From Firmicutes bacterium HGW-Firmicutes-16 (GTDB taxonomy: Bacteria; Bacillota; Clostridia; Oscillospirales; Oscillospiraceae), in NCBI GenBank assembly GCA_002841545.1, contig PGZZ01000006.1, forward strand, positions 1 through 64,000: a stretch of DNA of 64,000 nt, given 5' to 3'. The notes beneath the pieces were generated by a model. It did not search any database. It saw nothing but the letters and a program-made list of their open reading frames with translations, and had not been told where the DNA came from. A program made the translations under genes and the position numbers. Shown here one piece after another: positions 52,646 to 61,651 of the stretch. Position 1 is the first letter of the stretch; each line of letters starts with the position of its first letter.

Positions 52646-53848
52646 TTAACACAACGTTGCGCAAATAGCGTCCGCAAGAGCCTCAAGCTCTGATTCCTGC
52701 ACTTTCTTGAGTGAAGATTTTATTGAAACCGTGGGCTCGACGACGGTCATGTTCTTCATGCCGTTCACAATCTCCCGCATTTGTTTTCCGCTTTGCGCCG
52801 CCCAGGTGCCGTTTTCGATGAAAGCGACAGTGCGGTTTTGGAGAGCGTGTGCCTTAAGTGCGAGCAGCAGAGCTTCCATCGCGGAGAAGATGCCACCGTT
52901 ATAGGTTGAGGACGCGAAAACGATGTGGCTGAAACGGAAGCTGTCCGACACGATGTAAGAGGGGTGCACCGACGAAACGTCGTACATCTGAATATTGCGG
53001 ACGCCCCTGTCCGCGAGCTTCATAGCAATTATTTCGGCGGCGTTCTGAGTGTTACCGTATATTGAGGCGTAGGGGATTATAACGCCCTTTTCCTCAGGCT
53101 CCCACGCTGCCCATTTACTATACTTATCAACATACCAGCCGAGGTTTTTCCGCCAGATAGGACCATGCAGAGGGCAAATCATTCTGATGTCGAGCGGGCA
53201 GACCTTGCTCAGAAGCGCAGAGACCTGAGCGCCGTATTTTCCGACAATGTTCGAATAATAGCGCCTAGCGTCGGGCAGCCAATCAGCTTCAAAATCCATT
53301 TCGTCAGCGAAGATATTACCGCCGAGCGCGCCGAAGGTTCCGAAAGCGTCCGCGGAGAACAGCACCTTTTCATATTCGTCATAGGTAACCATGACCTCCG
53401 GCCAGTGAACCATCGGCGCCATATAAAAGGCGAGAGTATGTGTACCAGTACAGAGCTTTTCACCCTCGCCTACGATTACCGCGTGGGAGTCGACCTCGAA
53501 ATCAAAAAACTGCTTTATCATAGCGAGCGTCTTCGTGTTGACGATGAGTTTCACTTCCGGATAGCGCAAAACCAGTTCGCCGAGTGTTGCGCAGTGGTCA
53601 GGCTCCATGTGGTTGACGACTGCATAATCGAGTTTCCGTTCACCGAGCAGAAACTCAAGGTTTTCAAAAAATAGTCCGCTCACGGCCTTGTCAACCGTAT
53701 CGAGCAGAACGGTTTTCTCATCGTCGATGAAGTAGGAGTTATATGAGATGCCTCTCGGAACCGGGAAGGCGTTTTCAAATTTGGCAAGTCTCCTGTCACT
53801 CGCGCCGATCCAAGTTGTATCGTCCGTCAGTTTTTTGGTGCAGTGCAT
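52646..53848 (-). CDS. FprA family flavodiiron protein
   Basis: 400 residues from ATG 53848, with GGAGGATAAT before it. Metallo-beta-lactamase-like domain (1-250) with the diiron motif VVNHMEPDHCATLGE and CPLHGPIWR. The C-terminal flavodoxin domain (about 255-400) has PYASIYGNTQNAAEIIA and FASSTYNGGIFSAMEALL. The family reduces oxygen to water, or nitric oxide, to protect anaerobes. It overlaps the putative operon with the CoA-binding protein gene, which ends 22 bases upstream. Confidence 0.95.
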   Translation of the reverse strand: MHCTKKLTDDTTWIGASDRRLAKFENAFPVPRGISYNSYFIDDEKTVLLDTVDKAVSGLFFENLEFLLGERKLDYAVVNHMEPDHCATLGELVLRYPEVKLIVNTKTLAMIKQFFDFEVDSHAVIVGEGEKLCTGTHTLAFYMAPMVHWPEVMVTYDEYEKVLFSADAFGTFGALGGNIFADEMDFEADWLPDARRYYSNIVGKYGAQVSALLSKVCPLDIRMICPLHGPIWRKNLGWYVDKYSKWAAWEPEEKGVIIPYASIYGNTQNAAEIIAMKLADRGVRNIQMYDVSSVHPSYIVSDSFRFSHIVFASSTYNGGIFSAMEALLLALKAHALQNRTVAFIENGTWAAQSGKQMREIVNGMKNMTVVEPTVSIKSSLKKVQESELEALADAICATLC

Positions 53849-53870
53849 ATTATCCTCCGTTTTTTTATAT

Positions 53871-54230
53871 CTAGTTATCACAGTAGCGATTCATGCCCAC
53901 GAGCAGGCAATTTTCCAAATAGGGCAGATTATTTTCACGCAGGTATGCGCAGAGCTCTGTGCTATCCGCACCCGGCTGGATGACGATGCACTTGAAAGGC
54001 TTTTCGCATCCTTTTATAAGCTCTAGACCCTTCACTGGATTTATGCAAAGGTCAATAATATCGACATCTTCACCGATTTCATTCAGCGAAGAAAGCTCCT
54101 TGCCGACGCCGTAAACCGTGTAGCCGTTTTCAATCAGGCGGCTTTTGATTTTGCAGGCGTATTTGCCCTCGTTCAGAGTATCGCCGACCACGGCAAAAAC
54201 CTTTTCCTGCATTACATCTTTTAGCTCCAT
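53871..54230 (-). CDS. CoA-binding (YccU-like) protein
   Basis: 119 residues from ATG 54230, after GGAGGATAATT. A single Rossmann-like domain of the YccU/CoA_binding_2 group: VFAVVGDTLNEGKYACKIKSRLIENGYTVYGVG, DIIDLCINPVKGLEL and CIVIQPGADSTELCAYLRENN, ending in CLLVGMNRY. It probably binds CoA or another nucleotide; its function beside an oxygen-detoxifying flavoprotein is unknown. First gene of a likely two-gene unit. Confidence 0.87.
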   Translation of the reverse strand: MELKDVMQEKVFAVVGDTLNEGKYACKIKSRLIENGYTVYGVGKELSSLNEIGEDVDIIDLCINPVKGLELIKGCEKPFKCIVIQPGADSTELCAYLRENNLPYLENCLLVGMNRYCDN

Positions 54231-54308
54231 AATTATCCTCCAAACACCGAGTACCCACATAAGTCGCCATAATTGACAGCTTTCCCCAAGGGCGGTCTTT
54301 TTATTTCT

Positions 54309-55901
54309 CTATTCCTTCTGCAAAAGCAAACGACCCGCGTCGTTTTTGTCAGTGAATGCGCCGTTTTCTACGGCGACGCTGCCGTTCACCATGACAAGGC
54401 TTATGCCAAGCGGTCTTCCCTCGTCCGAGGCTCCGGGACCAATTTCGTTTTTGTCGAAAACCGTGATGTCGGCAAAGTAGCCTTCTTTCAGATAGCCGCG
54501 CTCGGGTATCATGTAACGGTCTGCAGCCATACCGGTCATACGGTGTATCATATCCTTCAAAGCGAGCCCGTTTTCGCGTGCGAGCTTCAAAAACAGCGGC
54601 ATACACATAAAACAGGAGGGGTTCTGCTTGCCTTGTTCCTCAACCCAAGCGTCCGTCATGAAAAGGCAGTTTTCGTCTGCCATGAGCTGCAGAACTATGT
54701 TCTTGGTCAGGTATCTGTGCATGAGGACGCGTCCATTGCCGCCGCTCATCTCCACAAGCTTTATGTAAGCGTCAAGTTCAGACGTGCCCCATTCATCGGC
54801 AATCTGTGTAACTGTTTTTCCGGTGAGCGCTTCCTGCCCTTCCGCAATCCATGTAATGACTATATCGCTGAAATCAAAGCCTAAAACTCTCTTTGTAAGT
54901 CCGATCTCGAAAGCCAGACGGAGCCTTGCAAGCTTGCTGTGCTGTTTTTCTTTGTCAAGTGACAAAAACCATACCGGCAGCACGACGGAGATTACAGATG
55001 CGCCATAGGTCAGCGAATAGGAGTCGTACTTGAAGGAAAGCCCCTCGCCGTTTAGTTTTTTAATAATAGAGAGGGCTTCGCCGACGGTTTTCCAGCTCTT
55101 TTTACCGACGAAAATGAGGTGAGAGTGCTGGAGCTTAACGCCTGTCTCGCGCGCCAGCTGAGCCATCTCGTCCAGAGCACGCAGATTGTGCGCACGGCCT
55201 CCCACTGGGGGAGAATATGAGGTTGAGGAGGCGGAGCACGCCCTGCCGTGAATTGTAAGTATCTTTCCGTGCTTTGCGCAAATTTCCGCGGCACGTTTTA
55301 GCTCGTCATAGGGAGCGTAGCGGTCAGGCTCGTACATGAGCCCCAAGGATATGCCCGCCGCACCGTCCGTTAGTGCCTGCTCGATGATTTCATCGAAGTG
55401 CGTGAGCTCTCCCTCGGTGAGAGCGCGGCTGTCATAACCCGCAATTCCGATTCTGCCGCTCATGTGCCCATAGAGTGGGACGAGGTTCAGCGGTAGGTTT
55501 TTGACGGCTTTTTCAAAGGCGGGAAGTGTGCTGGTGTCGCCCTCGGCATCGCCGATTGAAAAAAGTCCGCTTCCCAGAAGCTTGCGATACTGTGTGTCCG
55601 CATCAAAGCCGAAGGGCGAAAAACCGCAGTTTCCGGTGACCTGCGTTGTTATACCCTGCTCAAGAAATGGTGCAAAAAAGCGGCTGTTATTTTGCCGCGC
55701 GGCAAACCAATCGTTGTGCGAGTGACAGTCGATGAAGCCGGGCGCAACCGCAAGCCCCGTGCAGTCGATGACTCTGTCGGCCTCCGCCTGAATGTCGGCA
55801 CCGATTTTCTTTATCCTGTCGTCCTCGACAAGGATATCCGCAATGTACGGCTCTTTGCCCGAGCCGTCGACAATTTTTCCGTTTTTCAGCAGCGTTTTCA
55901 T
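54309..55901 (-). CDS. N-acyl-D-amino-acid deacylase-like amidohydrolase
   Basis: 530 residues. Amidohydrolase layout: an N-terminal beta-sandwich half (LLKNGKIVDGSGKEPYIADILVEDDRI), then APGFIDCHSHNDW with the first metal His pair, GITTQVTGNCGFSPFG, GAAGISLGLMYEPDRYAPYDEL, a metal His region TIHGRACS, LQHSHLIFVG, and the C-terminal EGYFADITVFDKNEIGP that closes the sandwich. Length and motifs match D-aminoacylases, which split N-acyl-D-amino acids; dihydroorotase-like alternatives are less likely. ATG follows TGAGGTGACCTT. Confidence 0.9.
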   Translation of the reverse strand: MKTLLKNGKIVDGSGKEPYIADILVEDDRIKKIGADIQAEADRVIDCTGLAVAPGFIDCHSHNDWFAARQNNSRFFAPFLEQGITTQVTGNCGFSPFGFDADTQYRKLLGSGLFSIGDAEGDTSTLPAFEKAVKNLPLNLVPLYGHMSGRIGIAGYDSRALTEGELTHFDEIIEQALTDGAAGISLGLMYEPDRYAPYDELKRAAEICAKHGKILTIHGRACSASSTSYSPPVGGRAHNLRALDEMAQLARETGVKLQHSHLIFVGKKSWKTVGEALSIIKKLNGEGLSFKYDSYSLTYGASVISVVLPVWFLSLDKEKQHSKLARLRLAFEIGLTKRVLGFDFSDIVITWIAEGQEALTGKTVTQIADEWGTSELDAYIKLVEMSGGNGRVLMHRYLTKNIVLQLMADENCLFMTDAWVEEQGKQNPSCFMCMPLFLKLARENGLALKDMIHRMTGMAADRYMIPERGYLKEGYFADITVFDKNEIGPGASDEGRPLGISLVMVNGSVAVENGAFTDKNDAGRLLLQKE

Positions 55902-55992
55902 AAGGTCACCTCATAAGTGTTGGTTGATATTAGGATACTACATTTGGCTGAGATTGGGAAGAGGGGAAAGAGGAAATGTGGGGAGAATCACA

Positions 55993-56622
55993 TTAGCTCT
56001 TGATTGAGTTTGACTTTCGAGCGCACATTAACAAAGATACTAAATCATCGTTATTAATGTGCCTCGGATGTATGTGGTTCCCGTTTAATGCACCTAGTAA
56101 GCTGTTGCATATACCAGATGAAAGCTCTAATAAAGAATTCACATCTTGTTGATTGATAGGGTAATCATCTGCAAGACGGGAAGTAGTAGCAAAGTATCTT
56201 TTATCATTGTGTGCGTAATATCTATCTCGGCGCGCCATTAAGCTTTTTATTTGCGAATCTAATTTTTGAATACTCTGTTCCGCAATAACCAATAGAGAAT
56301 TTAAATCATGTACTATTTCATTATCATTCCAAATAATGTAGTACTCATCCGCTGAAAAAAGCACACTATTTTGTCTGCATAGTTTGATTAGTTGAGGAAT
56401 ACATTTATCTTCCCGCTGATCAAAAAGTTTGGTTATTTCCATTAAAAAGCTAGAAATAAGGGAATATCTAGTTATTATGAAAAAAGTGTTCGCTAAACTG
56501 ATTTCTTCATAATATTCGGTGCCTCCATCCATAATTGAGTTATAAGCATCATAATAGTCATTTGCCCAAACAATATGGTGTAAATAATATTCCAGCTCCA
56601 AACCAAGCTCGTTTTTTGTCAT
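55993..56622 (-). CDS. HEPN (AbiU2-like) domain protein
   Basis: 209 residues from ATG 56622, after TGGGGTG; an upstream in-frame extension to 56706 lacks a site. All-helical, with RRDRYYAHNDKRYF near residues 131-144; Arg132-x5-His138 fits the HEPN R-x4-6-H motif of AbiU2-type proteins. HEPN domains are often RNases in toxin or phage-defence systems, but AbiU2-like proteins also occur alone. No antitoxin or defence neighbour is present. The gene is AT-rich compared with its neighbours, which suggests transfer. Confidence 0.6.
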   Translation of the reverse strand: MTKNELGLELEYYLHHIVWANDYYDAYNSIMDGGTEYYEEISLANTFFIITRYSLISSFLMEITKLFDQREDKCIPQLIKLCRQNSVLFSADEYYIIWNDNEIVHDLNSLLVIAEQSIQKLDSQIKSLMARRDRYYAHNDKRYFATTSRLADDYPINQQDVNSLLELSSGICNSLLGALNGNHIHPRHINNDDLVSLLMCARKSNSIKS

Positions 56623-56819
56623 ATAATACACCCCACACAAAATACAATCGAATAAATCTAGAGTCACCTCTGTTCCCACCATAACCCATTGCCTAAAAAC
56701 TGTCAATGTCCAACACCTTTAAAATTAACAAATCGTTGATGAATTATCAAGGACAACAAGCTATTATATATTCAACAGAGCATACTATTTACAGCATGAT
56801 ATCCTAAAAGGAGGAAGCT

Positions 56820-57518
56820 ATGTTTTTCGACATGACATACCTGTACCTTGTCCTGCCCGCGGTGATTTTGGCGATTTGGGCAAGCGCAAGGGTGAAATCG
56901 ACCTTTAAAAAATATGACCGGCAGTTTTCGGCCTCACATATAACGGGCGCACAGGCGGCGCAGAGGGTGCTTTACGCAAACGGACTTACGAACGTCCGCG
57001 TTGAGCGCATCGAGGGCAATCTCACTGACAATTACGACCCGAGGGACAATGTCATCAGGCTCTCGCGGCCCGTTTATGACAGCACTTCCACAGCGGCAAT
57101 CGGCGTTGCCTGCCACGAGGCGGGACACGCTTTGCAGTACGCGCAGGGGTACGCGCCCATCAAGCTTAGGGCTTTCATTATCCCCGCGACGAATATCGGC
57201 TCTAAGCTTGCTATGCCGCTAATAATCATCGGTCTTATTATGAGCTATTATGCGTCATCACTCATAACTGTTGCCTATGCAGGCATCATCTTTTTCGCGG
57301 TTTGTGTGTTTTTTCAGATTGTCACACTGCCTGTGGAATTTAACGCAAGCCACCGTGCGCTAGTCGCAATCGAGGGGCAGGGCATGCTGACGGAAGATGA
57401 GCTTGCGGGCTCTCGCAAGGTGCTGAACGCCGCTGCAATGACCTATGTTGCCGCTCTTGCGGTCTCGATCGCACAGCTTCTGCGATTCCTGATGCTCGTC
57501 AGCAACAGGCGCAGTTGA
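56820..57518 (+). CDS. Zinc metallopeptidase (YugP family)
   Basis: 232 residues. N-terminal anchor (about 5-24), then STAAIGVACHEAGHALQYAQGY with the HExxH zinc site, and four further membrane-like segments to the C-terminus (LAMPLIIIGLIMSYY, AYAGIIFFAVCVFFQIVTLP, EFNASHRALV, YVAALAVSIAQLLRFLML). EFNAS is a family motif. Membrane protease of unknown substrate. AAGGAGGAAGCT precedes the ATG. Confidence 0.92.
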   Translation: MFFDMTYLYLVLPAVILAIWASARVKSTFKKYDRQFSASHITGAQAAQRVLYANGLTNVRVERIEGNLTDNYDPRDNVIRLSRPVYDSTSTAAIGVACHEAGHALQYAQGYAPIKLRAFIIPATNIGSKLAMPLIIIGLIMSYYASSLITVAYAGIIFFAVCVFFQIVTLPVEFNASHRALVAIEGQGMLTEDELAGSRKVLNAAAMTYVAALAVSIAQLLRFLMLVSNRRS

Positions 57519-57524
57519 AACAAA

Positions 57525-57560
57525 AAAGCTTAACAAAACAAGAAAGCTTAACAAAACAAG
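57525..57560 (+). repeat. Tandem 18-base direct repeat
   Basis: AAAGCTTAACAAAACAAG occurs at 57525-57542 and exactly again at 57543-57560. The third unit begins the same way (AAAGC) and merges into the hairpin at 57555-57598. Confidence 0.9.
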
Positions 57561-57598
57561 AAAGCACTGAAAACAAAAGTTTTCAGTGCTTTCTTGTT
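57555..57598. terminator. Bidirectional terminator between the peptidase and dehydratase genes
   Basis: A 20-bp perfect stem (57555-57574 with 57579-57598) around AAAA. Its core GAAAACAAAAGTTTTC is shared with the hairpin at 60906-60935. Confidence 0.9.
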
Positions 57599-57655
57599 CA
57601 AAGCGCGGGGCAGAGTTCCGCGCCTTGAACCGAGAAGAAGGAATATGAGTTGAGA

Positions 57656-58951
57656 CTAGAGTTTAACAACAGTTGTGAGGTATTCGCCGATGGCGTCCTG
57701 AACTTCTTCGGCCGTTTTATAGCGTCCGTCGATGCAGTCAACGTCAATTAACAGAGTCGGCATACCGTAGTTCTGCTGGATGTAATCGGACAGAATCTTT
57801 GTGGAAGCCCAGGTGTGCTTGCAGCCGACGTGTCCGAGGAATACAGAAGCGTTGATGTTGAATTCGTCCATCAGGTACTTGATTCTGTCGCAGTAATAAT
57901 CGACAGGACCGGCAGCGCCGTGAATCATCGGGAGGTTCATCATTTTGACCGCCATGACCTTCAGGCAGTCCTCGAAGTTATCGATGTGTTCATAAATGTC
58001 GGGATGATAGTGACCGAGAACGTCCATGATGCAGATTGCGCCGTATTCACGCTCTAGGTATGTGTAGGCCTTGAGCTGAGTCCAGAGCATATTCTGGAGG
58101 AAGAGCATGCGGTATTTTTCGCCGTTCATGCAGGCGCCCATCTCCATGGCAATCATCATTTCGCCCATCTCGAGCTCTTTCTCGAGGAAAGGAATCATTG
58201 CGGGGTCTGCGGCCATGCCGCTCATGCAGGCGTTTGTGACGAGAAGCATTCCGGGAAGTGGGCAGGGGGTATGCTTTCTCAAATCAGCGATTTTTCCAAT
58301 CAGCTCGTTGGTTCTGTTGGCAATCTCCATGCTGGCCTTGAGTTTGTCCATGTCTAGCTTCTTGCCGGTGAGCTCTTCCATGAAGGTGATGAATTCCTTC
58401 GTCTGCTGGACGAGGTACGCAACGCCGCGCTCGTCTCTGCGGAAAGGCAGGTCGATGTTGAAGGTGGGGCAACCCCACATCTTCGACATGATCGGGTATG
58501 CAATTCTCGAAGAGTCACAGGGCACTGTTGAATAGACAAAAGCGTCCGGCACTACGCCATACTGGTCGGCAAGCAGGGCACCCATTTCGACCTTATCGAT
58601 TGAGCACATGCTCTGGTTTGTCTTTGACTCGCAGAGGTCGACAAACTTGGAGTTCATATCGCCTTTGGGCGCGGTGCTCAGCGGGAGCTGATCCAGATAA
58701 TAGGGCTGGCAGTCGAAAGCGTAGATGATGTCGACAGGCATCGGCCCACCGAAAGCGATAAGCTTCTTGCCGTTCTTGTGAGCATCACGAATTTGACCCC
58801 ACTGTGCAACCTGCAGGTCATATATCCATGCGCTGTCGGGGTCTTTTTCAAGTGTATGTGCAAGCTTGCCTTCGCACTGACCCGCAATGTAATCGGTGGT
58901 ACTTAATTCACCGCTCATGACCTTTAATATTTCAGTATCAACCTTTGCCAT
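57656..58951 (-). CDS. 2-hydroxyacyl-CoA dehydratase subunit (HgdB-like D-component)
   Basis: 431 residues. Pattern of the HGD-D/BcrB family: GKKLIAFGGPMPVDIIYAFDCQPYYLDQL, VVPDAFVYSTVPCDSSRIAYPIM, a helical linker with CPLPGMLLVTNACMSG, HGAAGPVDYYCDRIKYL, FLGHVGCKHTWASTKI and the conserved DVDCIDGRYK. Cys in CDSSR, VGCKH and DCIDGR-like places can ligate the [4Fe-4S] cluster. Such enzymes dehydrate (R)-2-hydroxyacyl-CoA via a radical mechanism and need an ATP-dependent activator, which is not in this window. GGAGGTCTG precedes the ATG. Three bases after the partner gene. Confidence 0.9.
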   Translation of the reverse strand: MAKVDTEILKVMSGELSTTDYIAGQCEGKLAHTLEKDPDSAWIYDLQVAQWGQIRDAHKNGKKLIAFGGPMPVDIIYAFDCQPYYLDQLPLSTAPKGDMNSKFVDLCESKTNQSMCSIDKVEMGALLADQYGVVPDAFVYSTVPCDSSRIAYPIMSKMWGCPTFNIDLPFRRDERGVAYLVQQTKEFITFMEELTGKKLDMDKLKASMEIANRTNELIGKIADLRKHTPCPLPGMLLVTNACMSGMAADPAMIPFLEKELEMGEMMIAMEMGACMNGEKYRMLFLQNMLWTQLKAYTYLEREYGAICIMDVLGHYHPDIYEHIDNFEDCLKVMAVKMMNLPMIHGAAGPVDYYCDRIKYLMDEFNINASVFLGHVGCKHTWASTKILSDYIQQNYGMPTLLIDVDCIDGRYKTAEEVQDAIGEYLTTVVKL

Positions 58952-58954
58952 TTT

Positions 58955-60085
58955 TCAGACCTCCTTCTCAACCATCTCGATGAATGCTTCCGCGCGAATT
59001 TCGAGCTGACCGATGTTTGCCAGCTTCTCTTCACGCTCAAGGTAAAGGATAGGAACTCCAGCATCCTTGAGAGCAGGCTCGAGGTAAGTGTTCTCGCCGC
59101 CCCAGCATTCGCAGTTTTGCATCTTTACATAAAGGAGGCCGTCAACCTTGTAATCTAAAGCTCTGTTCACAATAAGCTTGTGCAGAGCGTCACGGTTATC
59201 AATCATGCGAGGGCATACGATGCGGTCAAGATAATAGCTCGCGATGGAACCGAAAATGTCGGACTTGTCAACCTTGAACTCATCACCGAAGGTCATACTG
59301 CCGAAGCAGAGCGTATCGGCAACGACAAGGCCGCCCTTGTCTTCAATAGCCTTGATATACGCGGGGTTGTCCAGTGCGCTTCCGATAATCATCAGGCGTG
59401 CGCGGTAATCGGTTATGGGCTTTCTACTCGGAACATCAGCAAGGAAGGCCTTCAAAAGATCTATGTATTCCTCAACAGGCATGTTGGTCTCAGCGAGCAT
59501 GATTGTCAGTGCTTCCGCGCCGGTAATCACAGGGTGCTCAGCCTTTTGAAGCTCAAGAACCTGCTTTACAAGTCCGCGTGCTTCGTTATAGATCTCGATG
59601 GACTTCAGAAGCTTCTCATCCGTAAGCTTGTTGCCTGTGAGTTTTTCCAGCTCACCGGCGAGGATTTTGAGCTCTTCCTTGTAATATGCCTTTGTCGTTG
59701 CGCTGTTCATTCGGGGGGCGCCGATTTCGATTAGGGTCTGCTCTTTGCCGATTTTTTTCGAGTATGCCTTCCAGTTGTCATAGACTCTGGCGGCTTGCAT
59801 ACAGCCGTCGGTTGTGACAAGACCGTCAAGGTCATACACGCCGTCGATGAAATACTGAAGGATTGATTTAGCGAAGCTGCAGCTGAAGCTGGACATCCAT
59901 ACTTCCGCCTCATTGTAGTCCTCGCAGCCCGTTGCTCGAAGCCTCACGGGAAGCACGTCTGCCGCGTGAAGAATCTCCTGTGGAACATGGCAGCATACGA
60001 CACCCAGAGCCTTTTTGCCTGCACTTCTCCATGCGACGACTGACTCTTTCGAGATATTTGCGTCAAATAATTTCTTGTAATCCAT
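58955..60085 (-). CDS. 2-hydroxyacyl-CoA dehydratase subunit (second component)
   Basis: 376 residues from ATG 60085, after AAGGAGGAGACGC. Shares the dehydratase fold: KKALGVVCCHVPQEILHAADVLPVRLRATG, SSFSCSFAKSILQYFIDG, LVTTDGCMQAARVYDNW, RLMIIGSALDNPAYIKAIEDKGGLVVADTLCFGS and KMQNCECWGGENTYLEPALKDAGVPILYLERE, with Cys ligands in each half. With the next gene it forms the heterodimeric D-component. The acyl-CoA substrate (glutaryl, lactoyl, phenyllactyl or aromatic) cannot be decided. Divergent from a TetR regulator. Confidence 0.9.
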   Translation of the reverse strand: MDYKKLFDANISKESVVAWRSAGKKALGVVCCHVPQEILHAADVLPVRLRATGCEDYNEAEVWMSSFSCSFAKSILQYFIDGVYDLDGLVTTDGCMQAARVYDNWKAYSKKIGKEQTLIEIGAPRMNSATTKAYYKEELKILAGELEKLTGNKLTDEKLLKSIEIYNEARGLVKQVLELQKAEHPVITGAEALTIMLAETNMPVEEYIDLLKAFLADVPSRKPITDYRARLMIIGSALDNPAYIKAIEDKGGLVVADTLCFGSMTFGDEFKVDKSDIFGSIASYYLDRIVCPRMIDNRDALHKLIVNRALDYKVDGLLYVKMQNCECWGGENTYLEPALKDAGVPILYLEREEKLANIGQLEIRAEAFIEMVEKEV

Positions 60086-60342
60086 GCGTCTCCTCCTTGT
60101 TTTGCTTTGTTTTTTGAATATTAGTCGGTTGAAAGTCCATACGGCTGAACCTGCTGTGCAATAGGAAAACGAAATGCTTTCCTGTGAATTACATGCCAAA
60201 CGCTGTAAATAATCAATAAACAAAGGTCGTTCAATCAATATTTATAATATATTTTATACAATTAAATAATAAAGAAATTATTTTACAGATTCGTCTCGTT
60301 GTAGTACGATAGTGCAAAAGAGTTCCACAAGGAGGAGCGATT

Positions 60343-60894
60343 TTGAAAGAACTGACGAAGGATCACATATTGAGCTCATTTAATCGTCTCCTGAGGGAGT
60401 ACCAGTTTGAGGACATTTCGATAAAGATGATAATTGACGCGAGCGGCGTTTCGAAATCGACATTCTACAGGCATTATCTGGATAAATATGACGTTATGAA
60501 CTACAACTATAAAAAGAAGCTTGACGAATGGGTCAAATCCCAGAACTGCAAGAGCTGGCGGGAGCTTTATCTGCGAATCTTCCGCGCTACGGATTTGGAC
60601 AGAAACAGAGAGAAAAACGCCTTTTCCTACGTCGGGGCGAACTCCTATTCGGCGTTCCTGTACGATTACTCATATGCGATGATTGAGCAGATAACGACAA
60701 AAAGCAGGAAGAAACCGCTGACGAGGGAAGAGCGTTTGCAGCTATCGCTGTTTTGCTACGGCGGGATTGCACTGGACGTCGACTGGATAAATAAGAAGAT
60801 AAGCTGCACGACGGAGGAAATCGCAGAGCAGGTCTATCTTGCAATGCCGGCGACGCTCCGCGACGAGTGGTGCAACTGGCCGGTTGAAAATTAA
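60343..60894 (+). CDS. TetR/AcrR family transcriptional regulator
   Basis: 183 residues, TTG start after AAGGAGGAG. N-terminal helix-turn-helix (about 5-50): TKDHILSSFNRLLREYQFEDISIKMIIDASGVSKSTFYRHYLDKYDVMNYNY. The C-terminal helical ligand domain has no recognised family (DUF-type TetR_C). It is divergent from the two dehydratase genes with a 257-base AT-rich shared region, so it probably controls them in response to their substrate or product. Confidence 0.9.
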   Translation: MKELTKDHILSSFNRLLREYQFEDISIKMIIDASGVSKSTFYRHYLDKYDVMNYNYKKKLDEWVKSQNCKSWRELYLRIFRATDLDRNREKNAFSYVGANSYSAFLYDYSYAMIEQITTKSRKKPLTREERLQLSLFCYGGIALDVDWINKKISCTTEEIAEQVYLAMPATLRDEWCNWPVEN

Positions 60895-60905
60895 AAAACT
60901 CCAGA

Positions 60906-60935
60906 GGGCTGTGAAAACAAAAGTTTTCACAGCCC
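60906..60935 (+). terminator. Terminator of the TetR gene
   Basis: GGGCTGTGAAAAC (60906-60918) and GTTTTCACAGCCC (60923-60935) around AAAA, then TTCTTCTTTT. Confidence 0.88.
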
Positions 60936-60997
60936 TTCTTCTTTTCATTTATCACTGTTCTCAATCTGGAAGCATAGCTTAGTTTGAGGTGATACAA

Positions 60998-61651
60998 ATG
61001 GCACAAAAACACGTTACATGCAAAAAATGTGTGCTTAAGGATAGTTTGATGTATGACGGAGTGACTCTTGTGACATACGCAATTGAGTATCCCAGGTTTT
61101 GCTCTTCCTGTTACAAAGCCTGTTTGATGAAGGTGAACGAGTACTACAAGAACAGGGCACTGGAATACAGGCGGTATTGCGAAACGGAACTGTTTGGTAT
61201 GGCTATCGAACAGTACAAGGGAGATATTGAAAACAACTTTCCGGTGCGGGTGTTCGAGGCTTTATCAACATTCAAGGTCACATATTTATGCTCATGTATA
61301 ATAAGCCTTTATACAGATGAATACGAATTCACTGGCGGAGCGCACGGCAATACGGTAAGAGATTCACAGACATGGAATCTGCAAGATTGCTGTCTATTAG
61401 CGCTGTGGCAATTGGTGTGCTGTCCGCCTGACTACAGGTCCTATATTCTGGCGGCGGTCGAAGAACAAATACGCTGTGAACCCGAGATTTACTTTGAGAA
61501 CTACAAAGAACTGATTTGCGATACTTTCAATGAAGACAGCTTTTACTGTACGCCGAAAAGACTTGTGGTTTATTATCAGCAATATGATATCGCGCCCTAT
61601 TCAAGCGGTATAAGAGAATTCCTCTTACCCTATTCCTGCTGCGTAATATAG
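60998..61651 (+). CDS. Cys-rich DUF3298 domain protein
   Basis: 217 residues from ATG 60998, after TGAGGTGAT. The DUF3298 (RsiV-type, heparinase-II-like) pattern is TDEYEFTGGAHGNTVRDSQTWNL at about 103-125 and a C-terminal YYQQYDIAPYSSGIREFLLPY. Unlike most family members there is no signal peptide or membrane anchor, and about 17 Cys occur (pairs such as CKKC, FCSSC, DCC, VCC, SCC). It may be a cytoplasmic relative. Function unknown. Monocistronic with a following terminator at 61762. Confidence 0.75.
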   Translation: MAQKHVTCKKCVLKDSLMYDGVTLVTYAIEYPRFCSSCYKACLMKVNEYYKNRALEYRRYCETELFGMAIEQYKGDIENNFPVRVFEALSTFKVTYLCSCIISLYTDEYEFTGGAHGNTVRDSQTWNLQDCCLLALWQLVCCPPDYRSYILAAVEEQIRCEPEIYFENYKELICDTFNEDSFYCTPKRLVVYYQQYDIAPYSSGIREFLLPYSCCVI

